A stretch of DNA of 64,000 nucleotides from Shinella zoogloeoides. GTDB taxonomy: Bacteria > Pseudomonadota > Alphaproteobacteria > Rhizobiales > Rhizobiaceae. The notes under the pieces are model-generated. The model was not told the origin of the DNA, did no database searches, and worked only from the letters and a program-made list of their open reading frames with translations. Positions within the stretch are counted from its first letter, which is position 1; every line of letters begins with the position of its first letter. Shown in pieces: positions 48,634-57,837 of this stretch. A program made the translations under genes and the position numbers. The stretch lies in NCBI RefSeq assembly GCF_033705735.1, contig NZ_CP131131.1, forward strand, positions 1,736,001 through 1,800,000. Reading direction: 5' to 3'.

Positions 48634-50583
48634 ATGTGCGGGATAGCGGGATATCACGGCAATGCCATCGCCCCGGATCAGGCGGCAGAATGCCTCGGCC
48701 GCATGGTGGCGGCGCTCAGGCACCGCGGGCCGGACGCCGAGGGAACGCTCCTGCGCGGCGAGACGGGCCTCACCCATACCCGCCTTTCCATCGTCGGCCT
48801 TCAGGACGGCGCACAGCCGATGACCAGCGAGGACGGCAGGCTCGCCGTCTCCTTCAACGGCGAGATCTTCAACTATGTGGAGCTGCGCGAGGACCTGAAG
48901 GCGCGCGGCCATCGTTTCCGCACCGCGTCGGATACGGAGGTGCTGCTCGCTGCTTATGCGCAGAAGGGCCTCGAATGCCTTGCGGATTTCAACGGCGACT
49001 TCGCTTTCGCGCTGCACGATGCCGCAACCCGCACGCTGGTTCTCGCCCGCGACCGCATGGGCGTGCGGCCGCTATTCTATACCGAGCATGAGGGTACGCT
49101 CTTCTTCGCCTCCGAGCCGGGCGCGCTCCTCGCCCTGCCGGGCATGACGGCCGAGATCGACCCGGTGGCGCTCGACCAGATCTTCACGCTCTGGTGCCCC
49201 ATTCCGCCGCGCACGGCCTATCGCGGCATATCGGAACTCCCGCCCGGCCACATGATGATCGTGAAGGACGGCGAGCGCACGATCCGGCCCTGGTGGCGGC
49301 TTTCCTATCCCGACCGGAACGACGCACCTCCGCCGCACCGGATGGAGGAGCAGGCCGAGGAGCTGCGTGCGCTGCTGGAGGATGCCACGCGCATCCGCCT
49401 GCGCGCCGACGTGCCCGTGGGCGCCTATCTCTCCGGCGGCCTCGACTCCTCCCTCGTTGCCGCGCTCGCGGCGCGGACGGTGACGCACGGCCTCAGGACC
49501 TTCTCGCTGACATTCCGCAGCGCCGAACATGACGAGCGCGACTGGCAGCGGGAGATGGCCGCCACGCTCGATGCCGAGGCGGACAGCGTCGAATGCTCTT
49601 CCGCCGAAATCGCCGCACGGATGCCCGATGCCATGCGGCATATCGGCTGCCCCATCCTGCGCACGGCGCCCGTCCCGCTCCACCTGCTCTCGGCACGGGT
49701 GCGCGAGCGTGGCATGAAGGTCGTGCTGACCGGCGAAGGCGCGGACGAGATCTTCGCCGGATACGATATTTTCCGGGAAGCCCGCGTCCGGCGCTTTTGC
49801 GGCCGCATGCCGCAATCCGCCCGGCGCACCCGCCTCTTCCAGCGGCTCTATCCCTACCTGCCGGGCCTGAAGCAGCAGACGCCGGATTATCTCGCGCGCT
49901 TCTTCGCCTTCGGCTCCGAGGCGCTCGACGATCCGCTTTATTCCCACCGGCCGCGCTTCCGCTCCACCGCCGCGGCGAAGCTGTTCTTTTCCGCCGCCCT
50001 CAAGGAGGCCATCGGCGACTACGATGCGGCGGCGGACCTTGCCGCGCAGCTGCCGCCCGACTTTTCCCGCTGGCATGTGCTGCATCAGGCGCAATATCTG
50101 GAAACCGCCTTCTTCTTGCCCGGCTATCTTCTCTCCAGCCAGGGCGACCGCGTGATGATGGCGAATGCCGTCGAAGGGCGCTTCCCCTTCCTCGATCCGC
50201 GGGTCGTGTCCTTCGCCGCCGGGCTCTCGCCTGATGCGAAGCTGCGCGGGCTTCGCGAAAAGCACATCCTCAAGGAGGCCGCCCGCGGCCTCGTGCCGGC
50301 CCGGATCATCGACCGCGCCAAGCAGCCCTACCGCGCGCCCGATGCAGAAGCCTTTGCCGGCGCGGCGAAGGCCCTCGACACCCTGCTCGCGCCGGAACGG
50401 CTCACTGAAGCCGGGCTGTTCAATGGGCAGGCGGTCGGCAAGCTGAAGGAAAAGGTTCTCAAGGGCGAGGCCACGGGCTTTCGCGACAACGCTGCCTTCA
50501 TCGGCATCCTGTCGACCCAACTCCTGCGCGACGGCACGGCCGCGCAATCGTCACAACCCCTATCGAGCATCGGAAGAAGCTGA
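48634..50583 (+). CDS. asnB: glutamine-hydrolysing asparagine synthetase homologue
   Basis: A 649-residue class II amidotransferase: Cys2 directly after Met ('MCGIAGYHG') is the glutaminase nucleophile, and the C-terminal synthetase domain has the PP-loop 'YLSGGLDSSLVAALA' and 'LTGEGADEIFAGYD'. Typical AsnB enzymes make asparagine, but paralogues in gene clusters amidate carboxylic acids of sugars or natural products. Context with a carrier protein and an acyl-AMP ligase favours the second role. It is preceded and followed by short gaps (5 and 2 bp). Confidence 0.9.
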   Translation: MCGIAGYHGNAIAPDQAAECLGRMVAALRHRGPDAEGTLLRGETGLTHTRLSIVGLQDGAQPMTSEDGRLAVSFNGEIFNYVELREDLKARGHRFRTASDTEVLLAAYAQKGLECLADFNGDFAFALHDAATRTLVLARDRMGVRPLFYTEHEGTLFFASEPGALLALPGMTAEIDPVALDQIFTLWCPIPPRTAYRGISELPPGHMMIVKDGERTIRPWWRLSYPDRNDAPPPHRMEEQAEELRALLEDATRIRLRADVPVGAYLSGGLDSSLVAALAARTVTHGLRTFSLTFRSAEHDERDWQREMAATLDAEADSVECSSAEIAARMPDAMRHIGCPILRTAPVPLHLLSARVRERGMKVVLTGEGADEIFAGYDIFREARVRRFCGRMPQSARRTRLFQRLYPYLPGLKQQTPDYLARFFAFGSEALDDPLYSHRPRFRSTAAAKLFFSAALKEAIGDYDAAADLAAQLPPDFSRWHVLHQAQYLETAFFLPGYLLSSQGDRVMMANAVEGRFPFLDPRVVSFAAGLSPDAKLRGLREKHILKEAARGLVPARIIDRAKQPYRAPDAEAFAGAAKALDTLLAPERLTEAGLFNGQAVGKLKEKVLKGEATGFRDNAAFIGILSTQLLRDGTAAQSSQPLSSIGRS

Positions 50584-50585
50584 GA

Positions 50586-50840
50586 ATGACCGCAGAACCC
50601 CAAGCCACGATCCGCGCCTTCATCGTCGAGAACTTCCTGTTCGGCGACGAGAGCCATCCCCTGCCGGCCGATCTGTCACTGATCGACAATGACCTGATCG
50701 ATTCCACCGGCATCCTCGAACTGGTCGGCTTCCTCGAGGAGCGCTTCGCCATCAAGGTCGCGGACGCGGACATCGTGCCGGCCAATCTCGACACGATCGG
50801 GCGGATCGCCGGCTTCATCGCGCTCAAGCAGACGGCCTGA
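50586..50840 (+). CDS. stand-alone acyl carrier protein
   Basis: An 84-residue carrier protein with the phosphopantetheine attachment Ser40 in 'LIDSTGILELVGFLEE' (DSxx motif with Thr-Gly in place of the usual Leu-Asp). Length and helix pattern are those of AcpP-type proteins. It is an accessory carrier, not the fatty-acid synthase ACP, which lies with fab genes. It probably receives the acyl group from the ligase encoded 16 bp downstream. Confidence 0.88.
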   Translation: MTAEPQATIRAFIVENFLFGDESHPLPADLSLIDNDLIDSTGILELVGFLEERFAIKVADADIVPANLDTIGRIAGFIALKQTA

Positions 50841-50856
50841 CGGGCGGAAACGGGCC

Positions 50857-52377
50857 ATGCGGATCGAGCAATATCTCCGGCAGAGCGCAGTACGGGACGG
50901 GGCGAAGACCGCCATCGTCGCGGGCGACCTGCGGCTGAGCTACGACCGCTTCCTCGACCTTTCCGCCCGCATGGCAACGACACTCCGGGCCTCGGGTGTC
51001 AGTCGCGGCGACCGTGTCCTCATCCTGCTCGACAATGGCTGGCAGGCCGCCGTCGCCGTCCTCGCCACCTGGCTGGCGGGCGCCGTCATCTGTCCGGTCA
51101 ATCCATCGACGAAGGCCCCCCGCCTTTCGCAGATCGCCGCCGACTGCACGCCCGCTTTCGTGATAACCGAGGCGCGGCTCGAACGGCTCGTCGCGGGCGT
51201 CGCCGAGCTTGCCGATACGCCGCGCCTCGCGACGGGAGAGGCGGGCAGCTTCGAGGCCGGGCTGCACGCGGCGCCATTGCCCGCGCAAGATCTTCCGGAC
51301 AGCGACCTTGCCGCATTGATCTATACGTCGGGCTCGACCGGCGTGCCGAAGGGCGTGATGCTCGCCCATGACAACATGGATGCCGCGGCCCGCTCCATCG
51401 CCTTCTATCTCGAAAACACCGCCGCCGACACGCTCCTCGTCGTCCTGCCGATGTCCTTCGGCTACGGGCTCAACCAGCTCGTGACCGCGATGCTGACGGG
51501 TGCGACGCTGGTCATCGAGAAATCCTTCGCCTTCCCGCAGGCGGTCTTCGAGAAGATCCGCGACGAGCGCGTCACCGGGTTCGCCCTGGTGCCGGCCATG
51601 GCCGCGATGATGATGCAGGCGCGGGACCTCGATCCTTCGCTCTTTGCGAGCCTTCGCTACATCACCAGCGCCGCCGCGCCGCTGCCGCCGGCCCATTTCG
51701 ACTGGCTGCGCGCCTTCCTGCCGCATGTCCGCGTCTTCTGCATGTACGGCCAGACCGAGTGCACCCGCATCGCCTATCTGCCGCCCGGGGAGATCGACGC
51801 CCGTCGGAGCTCGGTCGGCATCGCCATTCCCGGCGTGCGGACCGAGGTCGTGGACGAGGCTGGCGTTGCCGTTCCCCCCGGCACCGTCGGCGAACTGGTC
51901 GTCACCGGCGCGAACGTGATGCGCGGCTACTGGCGGAACGAGGCGGCGACCCGCAAGGCGCTACGCCCGGATCCGCGGACCGGCGCGATGCGCCTCCACA
52001 CCGGCGACCTCTTCACCGCGGATGCGGACGGCTATCTCACCTTCGTCTCGCGCACGGACGACATCATCAAGTCCCGCGGCGAGAAGGTCGCGCCCAAGGC
52101 GGTGGAAGACGTGCTGCACCGCATGCCCGGCATTGCCGAAGCCCTCGTCGTCGGCGTTCCCCACGACGTTCTCGGGCAGGCCGTCAAGGCGCTCGTCGTC
52201 GCCTCGGATACGGCCCTCACCGAACGGGACGTCATGCGCTTCTGCGCGCAGAACCTCGAGGACCACATGGTCCCGAAGATCGTCGAATTCCGGCAGTCGC
52301 TACCTAGAACCGATTCCGGCAAGGCAAGCCGCAGGCTTGCCGCCGAACCCGCCCCCATCACAGGATCGATCGCATGA
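50857..52377 (+). CDS. class I adenylate-forming enzyme (acyl-AMP ligase)
   Basis: A 506-residue ANL-superfamily enzyme: P-loop 'IYTSGSTGVPKGVM' (about residues 154-167), 'YGQTECTR', 'HTGDLFTADADGYLTFVSRTDDIIKSRGEKV', and the catalytic A10 Lys in 'PRTDSGKASR'. It activates a carboxylic acid with ATP and probably loads it on the upstream ACP. The acid is unknown. The gene overlaps the NadE-like gene by 4 nt (ATGA). Confidence 0.9.
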   Translation: MRIEQYLRQSAVRDGAKTAIVAGDLRLSYDRFLDLSARMATTLRASGVSRGDRVLILLDNGWQAAVAVLATWLAGAVICPVNPSTKAPRLSQIAADCTPAFVITEARLERLVAGVAELADTPRLATGEAGSFEAGLHAAPLPAQDLPDSDLAALIYTSGSTGVPKGVMLAHDNMDAAARSIAFYLENTAADTLLVVLPMSFGYGLNQLVTAMLTGATLVIEKSFAFPQAVFEKIRDERVTGFALVPAMAAMMMQARDLDPSLFASLRYITSAAAPLPPAHFDWLRAFLPHVRVFCMYGQTECTRIAYLPPGEIDARRSSVGIAIPGVRTEVVDEAGVAVPPGTVGELVVTGANVMRGYWRNEAATRKALRPDPRTGAMRLHTGDLFTADADGYLTFVSRTDDIIKSRGEKVAPKAVEDVLHRMPGIAEALVVGVPHDVLGQAVKALVVASDTALTERDVMRFCAQNLEDHMVPKIVEFRQSLPRTDSGKASRRLAAEPAPITGSIA

Positions 52378-53354
52378 CCGCACAGACATCCCACAGGCCC
52401 GCATTCGCCCCGCTGGTGCTCGATCCCGAAGCGGAGGTGGAGCGCATCACGGGATGGATGCGCGAACGGCTGCGCCTCGACCTGCGCAAGCGCGGCCTCG
52501 TGCTCGGCCTTTCGGGCGGCATCGATTCCTCTGTCTCGGCGGCGCTGGCCGTGCGGGCGCTCGGCGCGAAGAACGTCTTCGCGCTCTTCATGCCGGAAAA
52601 CGATTCCGATCCGGAGAGCCTGCGGCTCGGGCGGAGCGTGGCGGAAACCTTCGGCATCGACAGCGTCGTGGAAGATATCGGGCCGGCGCTTGCGGCGATG
52701 GGGTGCTACGAGCGGCGCGATGCCTTCATTCGCGAGGCGGTGCCGGAATATGGAACCGGCTGGGCCTCCAAGATCGTCTTCGACAATCCGATGACGACGG
52801 GCGGCTACAACATCTCCTCGCTGGTCGTCCGCTCGCCGCAGGGCGAGACGCGCAAGGTGCGCCTCGGCGCCGGCGCGTATCTCGGCATCGTCGCGGCGAC
52901 GAACATGAAGCAGCGCACCCGCAAGCAGCTCGAATACTACCATGCCGACCGGCTGAACTTCGCCGTGCTCGGCACGCCGAACCGGCTGGAATACGACCAA
53001 GGCTTCTTCGTCAAGAACGGCGACGGCGCTGCCGACATCAAGCCGATCGCCCATCTCTACAAATCGCAGGTCTACCAGCTCGCCGCCCATCTCGGCGTGC
53101 CGGCCGAAATCCTCTCCCGCCCGCCGACCACCGATACCTATTCGCTGCCGCAGACGCAGGAGGAATTCTACTTCGCCCTGCCCTACGACAAGATGGACAT
53201 CTGCCTCTACGGTCTTGAAAATGCCGTGCCCGCCGACGTGATCGCAGAGGCGACGGGGCTGAAGGCGAGCGACGTCGAGCTGGTCTGGGCCGACATCGCG
53301 GCCAAGCGCAAGGTCGCGCGCTACCTGCACAGCCAGCCGCTGATCATTTCCTGA
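52374..53354 (+). CDS. NadE-like ammonia-dependent ATP-pyrophosphatase (accessory paralogue)
   Basis: A 326-residue N-type ATP-pyrophosphatase with PP-loop 'GLSGGIDSSVSAALA' (about residues 45-59) and the NAD-synthetase pattern 'KNGDGAADIKPIAHLYKSQVYQLAAHLGVPAEI'. The conserved 'GTGNKSE' of true NadE is changed to 'GTPNRLE' and the substrate-binding tail to 'PTTDTYSLPQTQEEF'. It lacks the glutaminase domain of the ~560-residue housekeeping alphaproteobacterial enzyme. As the last gene of an amidotransferase cassette it may form an amide bond on the cassette's own product and not make NAD. Both remain possible. Confidence 0.82.
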   Translation: MTAQTSHRPAFAPLVLDPEAEVERITGWMRERLRLDLRKRGLVLGLSGGIDSSVSAALAVRALGAKNVFALFMPENDSDPESLRLGRSVAETFGIDSVVEDIGPALAAMGCYERRDAFIREAVPEYGTGWASKIVFDNPMTTGGYNISSLVVRSPQGETRKVRLGAGAYLGIVAATNMKQRTRKQLEYYHADRLNFAVLGTPNRLEYDQGFFVKNGDGAADIKPIAHLYKSQVYQLAAHLGVPAEILSRPPTTDTYSLPQTQEEFYFALPYDKMDICLYGLENAVPADVIAEATGLKASDVELVWADIAAKRKVARYLHSQPLIIS

Positions 53355-53359
53355 CGAAA

Positions 53360-53391
53360 AAGGCCGGGACCGCCTCACGCGTCCCGGCCTT
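53360..53391. terminator. bidirectional intrinsic terminator
   Basis: AAGGCCGGGAC and GTCCCGGCCTT form a perfect 11-bp stem with a 10-nt loop, flanked by A5 before and TTCTT after. It separates the convergent NadE-like and RidA genes. Confidence 0.8.
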
Positions 53392-53413
53392 CTTGCATCA
53401 ATCGTGAACCGGC

Positions 53414-53752
53414 TCAGACGAGCGCGGTCACCTGGATCTCGACTAGCAGTTCCGGCGCGGCGAGGCGGGCTTCCACCGTGGCGCGGACCGGCAGGTTGTC
53501 CTTGTCGACCCATTCGTCCCAGACCGTGTTCATCTGGCCGAAATGGGCGATATCGCGGAGCCAGATGCTGGCGCTGATCAGCTTGGCCTTGGAGGTGCCG
53601 GCCTCGGCGAGCAGGGCATCGATCTGGGCCAGGATATCGCGGGTCTGCGCGACGGTGTCGGCGCCCGCGCCGGTCACGCCGGCCGTGGTGACGACGCCGT
53701 TGACGACGACGGCGCCGCAGAAGCGCTGGCCGGGCTTGATACGCTTGATCAT
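53414..53752 (-). CDS. RidA-family enamine/imine deaminase, copy A
   Basis: A 112-residue RidA/YjgF protein with the active-site Arg in 'VRATVEARL' and the Glu-containing end 'LLVEIQVTALV'. RidA proteins hydrolyse reactive 2-aminoacrylate and related enamines from PLP enzymes. It lies 133 bp after the PLP enzyme gene and is the last gene of the transport operon, which fits detoxification of its intermediate. Confidence 0.88.
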   Translation of the reverse strand: MIKRIKPGQRFCGAVVVNGVVTTAGVTGAGADTVAQTRDILAQIDALLAEAGTSKAKLISASIWLRDIAHFGQMNTVWDEWVDKDNLPVRATVEARLAAPELLVEIQVTALV

Positions 53753-53885
53753 GGAAAGTCTCCCTGTTGGTCAAAGAACGGTTTTGCCGAGGACCGGCGG
53801 ATGAAACGATGCGTTCCCGTCCGCCATCCGGGGCAGCGCGGCATCAATGCCCGAAACCCCGGCGGAGCGCAACGTGCCGAGCCGG

Positions 53886-55178
53886 TCAGAAATAGGTCTT
53901 GTAGGCCGTCTTCACATCGTGGTTCCCGTCGACACCGTAGAGCACGTCCCATTTGTCGAAGGTCGTGCAGGGATGGGAAATGTCGAGGAACACCATGTCG
54001 CCCACCCGCAGCGGAGTGTCGTCCGGCACCCGCATGAAGGCATGCTGGTCCGCCAGGGTAAAAATCTCGTGCCCCGCGCCGAGCCCGACCGGCGCCTGAT
54101 GCTCGCCGGGCCGGAACCAGAGGCTTGGCGCCGGCAGGTGCACGTCGAAGGACAGATCGCGCTTGCCGCCCGTCAGGAACGCCAGCCCCTTTTCCGGCAT
54201 GGACTGTACCCGGGTGACGACCTGGAGCGAGGGCCGCAGCTCGCCGGGGACGGCGCGCACGCGCTCCGAGCGCGCCTGCAGCGAAGCGAAATGCTCGCGG
54301 TACATCAGAGCGTCGTGCGTGATATAGCAGCCGGAGCGGGTCACGACCCGGGTCGGTCGTGAGAGCTTCAGCGCGCCAAGGTGCTCCACCACGATGTCGT
54401 AATAGGCAGATCCGCCGGCGGACAGGACGATTTCCTCTCCTGTGAATGCGCCGCGGGCATCGAGGTCGCGCGCAGCGGCCGTGGTCAACTCCATCAGGGC
54501 GCGGACCTTTCCGAGATTATCGTCCGGCCGCCCGCCGAAGATTCCTTCGAAGGATTCGATGCCGCGCAGTTCCAGCTCCCTGTCGTAGCTTCCGATGACG
54601 TCCGCTATGGCGCGTATGCGCGCCGGATCGCGCGCGCCCGTGCGGCCACCCATCGCGCCGATCTCGATCAGGACGCCCAGCCGGCGCCGGGACCCGAGGC
54701 CCCGGATGTGGCGGCCGGCGAAATGGGCGCCTTCCTCGGAATCGATCAGGCAAAGAAAATCAAAGCCCGGATCGCCATCCAACTCCCGCATGACGAAATC
54801 GAGGAAGCGGGGATCGACGATCTGGTTGGCGACGAGGATGCGATTGACGCCGAAATCGCGGGCAACCTGCACCTGGTGGGCGGTCGAAAGGGTTATCGCC
54901 CAGGCGCCGCCATCGAGCTGGCGGCGGAAAAGCTGCGGGCACATCGTCGTCTTGCCATGCGGCGCGAGCGAGACATTCGCCTTCTCGCAGAATTCCCGCA
55001 TCCATCGCTCGTTGTTGGCGATGGCCGGCTCGTGCAGGATGGCGAGCGGCAAGGGCAGGTCGCCGCGCAGGACATTCCAGTTCTTGTCCGCGATGGATTC
55101 CAGCGGAAAGGGTTCGGTCCCTCCCGGAATGCCCTTCGTGCGATGATCGAGAAGGGGATGGGCGTGATTACGGTTCAT
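53886..55178 (-). CDS. D-serine dehydratase/D-threonine aldolase-like PLP enzyme
   Basis: A 430-residue fold-type III (alanine-racemase-like) enzyme. The PLP Lys is Lys76 in 'LAPHGKTTM', and the C-terminal domain has the metal-binding 'DISHPCTTFDKW' (His-x-Cys) of the DSD1/D-threonine aldolase family. Members use PLP and zinc or manganese to cleave D-hydroxy amino acids. The gene is followed and preceded by RidA genes, typical for dehydratases releasing enamines, so a D-amino acid dehydratase role is preferred. The exact amino acid is unknown. Confidence 0.82.
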   Translation of the reverse strand: MNRNHAHPLLDHRTKGIPGGTEPFPLESIADKNWNVLRGDLPLPLAILHEPAIANNERWMREFCEKANVSLAPHGKTTMCPQLFRRQLDGGAWAITLSTAHQVQVARDFGVNRILVANQIVDPRFLDFVMRELDGDPGFDFLCLIDSEEGAHFAGRHIRGLGSRRRLGVLIEIGAMGGRTGARDPARIRAIADVIGSYDRELELRGIESFEGIFGGRPDDNLGKVRALMELTTAAARDLDARGAFTGEEIVLSAGGSAYYDIVVEHLGALKLSRPTRVVTRSGCYITHDALMYREHFASLQARSERVRAVPGELRPSLQVVTRVQSMPEKGLAFLTGGKRDLSFDVHLPAPSLWFRPGEHQAPVGLGAGHEIFTLADQHAFMRVPDDTPLRVGDMVFLDISHPCTTFDKWDVLYGVDGNHDVKTAYKTYF

Positions 55179-55201
55179 GGCGAGACCTCCAATGCGTGCG
55201 T

Positions 55202-55666
55202 TCAGTCGAGAAGGCGGAAGATCGCCTCGATCTCGACCGTCATGTTGTGCGGCAGCGAGCCCATCCCGACGGCCGAGCGGGCATGTTCGCCGCGCTCGCC
55301 CAGCCGTTCGACGAGATAGTCGGAGCAGCCGTTGATGACCGCCGGATGCTCCTCGAAACGGGGGGCGGCATTCACCATGCCGAAAACCTTGACGACCTCG
55401 ATACGCTCGAGATCGAAGCCGGCATCCTCCATCGTCGCGAGCATCTGGCGGGCCACCAGACGCGCGTGCTGGTAGGCTTCCGGAATGTCGATATCGGTTC
55501 CGACCTTGCCGGCGTGGAACGTTCCGTCGCTCTTCATAGGCCCCTGCCCCGAGAGATAGACCGTCCCGCCCGCGCGGCGGACGGTCCTGTATGTGCCGCC
55601 CGGGCTGACGGGAACCAGGGCCGCCTCGTCCGCCCCGGAAGACTGGTGTGCATTTTTCAAAGACAT
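55202..55666 (-). CDS. RidA-family enamine/imine deaminase, copy B
   Basis: A 154-residue RidA-like protein, longer than copy A by an N-terminal extension, with the Arg in 'HARSAVGMGSLPHN' and Glu in 'VEIEAIF'. It is 23 bp upstream of the PLP enzyme gene and 14 bp from the ATPase gene. The two RidA proteins in one operon are clearly different in sequence, suggesting two different imine substrates. Confidence 0.87.
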   Translation of the reverse strand: MSLKNAHQSSGADEAALVPVSPGGTYRTVRRAGGTVYLSGQGPMKSDGTFHAGKVGTDIDIPEAYQHARLVARQMLATMEDAGFDLERIEVVKVFGMVNAAPRFEEHPAVINGCSDYLVERLGERGEHARSAVGMGSLPHNMTVEIEAIFRLLD

Positions 55667-55680
55667 CGTCCTGCTTTCAT

Positions 55681-56436
55681 TCAGACCGGCTGCACCGCGT
55701 GGTCCGGCCGTTCGTGATTTCCGATACGGCGAAGGAACTGGATCAGCCGCTCGTCTTTTGGTTTGTCGAGAATAAGGGCGGGCGGCCCATCGGCGGCGAT
55801 CCGGCCGGCATCCATGAAGAGGACGCGGTCGGCCACATTGCGCGCGAAACCCATCTCGTGGGTGACGACGAGCATGGTCATGCCGTCAGCCGCCAGCGAG
55901 CGCATGACGTCCAGCACCTCGCCGACAAGCTCCGGATCGAGCGCGGAGGTCGCCTCGTCGAAGAGCATGACCTTCGGCTCCATCGCCAGCGCCCGCGCGA
56001 TCGCCACCCGCTGCTGCTGTCCGCCGGAAAGCTGGCTCGGGTAGGAGGCCCATTTTTCCTGCAGGCCGACGCGTGCGAGAAGGCGGCGTGCCCGCTCCTC
56101 GGCGGCGGCCTTGCTCTCCTTCAGGACCAGCCGCTGCGCGATGGTCACGTTGCGGCCCACCGTCAGATGCGGGAAGAGGTTGAACTGCTGGAACACCATG
56201 CCGACCTCCTTGCGCACCTGATGCAGCTCGCGCGGCAGGGAAAGGTCATGCCCGTCGATCTTGATCGAGCCTCCGCTGAAGCTCTCGAGGCCGTTGAGCA
56301 TGCGCAGGAACGTGCTCTTGCCCGAGCCGCTGGGGCCGACGATCGCCACGACCTGCCCCGCCTCGACCTGCAACGAAATGTCCTTCAGGACCTCGAGCCT
56401 GCCGTAGGACTTGGATACACCATTCACTTCGATCAT
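55681..56436 (-). CDS. polar amino acid ABC transporter ATP-binding protein (GlnQ/HisP type)
   Basis: A 251-residue ATPase: Walker A 'GPSGSGKST', Q-loop '[14 protein letters not shown]', signature '[12 protein letters not shown]', Walker B '[14 protein letters not shown]', switch His in 'VVTHEM'. Length and motifs match the amino-acid uptake (PAAT) class. It sits in the operon SBP - permease - permease - ATPase - RidA - PLP enzyme - RidA. Confidence 0.93.
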   Translation of the reverse strand: MIEVNGVSKSYGRLEVLKDISLQVEAGQVVAIVGPSGSGKSTFLRMLNGLESFSGGSIKIDGHDLSLPRELHQVRKEVGMVFQQFNLFPHLTVGRNVTIAQRLVLKESKAAAEERARRLLARVGLQEKWASYPSQLSGGQQQRVAIARALAMEPKVMLFDEATSALDPELVGEVLDVMRSLAADGMTMLVVTHEMGFARNVADRVLFMDAGRIAADGPPALILDKPKDERLIQFLRRIGNHERPDHAVQPV

Positions 56437-56458
56437 CGGACAGATCCTTTCCTGCGGC

Positions 56459-57112
56459 TCACCGGGCGCTCGGCGTCAGCTTGCGTTCGAGCCGCTCGCT
56501 GAGCTTCGAGATCGGGTAGCAGATCGCGAAATAGAGCAGGGCCACGGTAATGAAGAATTCGAGGGGATGGCCGAAGCGCAGCATCAGCTCCATCGCCCGG
56601 CGCGTCAGTTCGTTGTAGCCGACCACCGTCGCAAGCGAGGTGTCCTTGATCACCGAGACATAGACCCCGATCAGGGGCGGCAGCGAAACCCGCAATGCCT
56701 GAGGCGCGATGATCCAGAAGAAGCGGTGGAAGAAGCCCATGCCGAGCGCCGTCGCCGCTTCCGACTGTCCGCGCGGGATGGCCTCGATGCCGGAGCGGAA
56801 CACCTCGGCGACATAGGCGCTGGTAAAGCAGGTCAAGGCGATGAAGGCCGCCCAGAAGCGGTCCACCGAGACGTTGACCAGCGGCAGGCCGAAATAGATG
56901 AAGAAGAGCTGCATCAGCAGCGGCGTTCCGCGGAACAGCTCGACATAGGCGCGCAGCAGAAGGTTCAGCGGGCGCAGCCCGAATTGCCGCAGCAGCGCGA
57001 CGATCATCCCGACAACCGTCCCCCCGACAACCGCGGAGGCGGACAGGTAGAGCGTGACGACGAAACTGTCGAGGATGAGCCAGCGTGCTTCCCAGACCAG
57101 AGAGAAATTCAT
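56459..57112 (-). CDS. amino acid ABC transporter permease, second (HisM/GlnP type)
   Basis: A 217-residue permease with the PAAT pattern '[22 protein letters not shown]', '[27 protein letters not shown]' (EAA loop) and '[18 protein letters not shown]'. The start at 57112 follows the upstream permease stop by 4 bp. Confidence 0.92.
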   Translation of the reverse strand: MNFSLVWEARWLILDSFVVTLYLSASAVVGGTVVGMIVALLRQFGLRPLNLLLRAYVELFRGTPLLMQLFFIYFGLPLVNVSVDRFWAAFIALTCFTSAYVAEVFRSGIEAIPRGQSEAATALGMGFFHRFFWIIAPQALRVSLPPLIGVYVSVIKDTSLATVVGYNELTRRAMELMLRFGHPLEFFITVALLYFAICYPISKLSERLERKLTPSAR

Positions 57113-57116
57113 CGCA

Positions 57117-57779
57117 TCACCTCGATTGCGGCGGGAACAGCAGCCTGCCGGCAAGGGCGAGCAGCAGCGACACGCCGACATTGAGCGCGACATAGAAGAG
57201 GGCAGCCACGCTGTAGACTTCGAATGTCAGGAACGTCTTGGTGCTGATGTCGTTCGTAATGCCGGTCAGCTCATAGACCGAGATGGCCGACAGAAGCGAC
57301 GATGCGAGCAGGATGGAAATGAAGAGATTGCAGAAGGCCGGCCAGGCCGCGCGCATGGCCAGCGGCGCGGTGATGTAGACGAGGGTCTGCAGCCTGTTGA
57401 AGGCGAGCGCCACTGCCGCCTCGCGGCTTCCCGGCGGCACACCGGCAAGACCCGCGCGGAAGATCTCGGCAAGATAGGCGCCGGCATTGAGGCCGAGCGC
57501 TATGCTGCCGGCGGTGGTGGCGGACATGCGCAGGCCGAGGCTCGGCATGCCGAAGAACAGGATGAATATCTGCAGGAGCGCGGGCGTATTGCGGACGAAT
57601 TCCACATAGAGCCCGGCCAGCATCCGCAGAAGCCGGAACCGGCTGACTCGGCCGGCCGCCATCGCCACGCCGATCACGATGCCGATGAGCATGGCGACCA
57701 GGGTAATGAGCAAGGTGAGCTGAGCACCCGCCAGCAATTGGGGAATGAAGCGGGGGATGGCCGCCCAATGGAACGCCAT
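57117..57779 (-). CDS. amino acid ABC transporter permease, first (HisQ/GlnP type)
   Basis: A 220-residue permease with 'YVEFVRNTPALLQIFILFFGMP', the EAA-loop 'AEIFRAGLAGVPPGSREAAVAL' and 'LLASSLLSAISVYELTG'. It pairs with the next permease to form the membrane channel. It is 58 bp from the binding-protein gene. Confidence 0.92.
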   Translation of the reverse strand: MAFHWAAIPRFIPQLLAGAQLTLLITLVAMLIGIVIGVAMAAGRVSRFRLLRMLAGLYVEFVRNTPALLQIFILFFGMPSLGLRMSATTAGSIALGLNAGAYLAEIFRAGLAGVPPGSREAAVALAFNRLQTLVYITAPLAMRAAWPAFCNLFISILLASSLLSAISVYELTGITNDISTKTFLTFEVYSVAALFYVALNVGVSLLLALAGRLLFPPQSR

Positions 57780-57837
57780 GGCAATCCTCTCGATCGATCA
57801 CCGCTGCCCGCGATATGACGGGCAGCGGCCTCAAATG

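Noticed and set aside
52374..53354. Housekeeping NAD synthetase
   Set aside because: It lacks the glutaminase domain usual in alphaproteobacteria, has altered NadE motifs and sits in an amidotransferase cassette. A NAD role is not excluded but is not the first choice.
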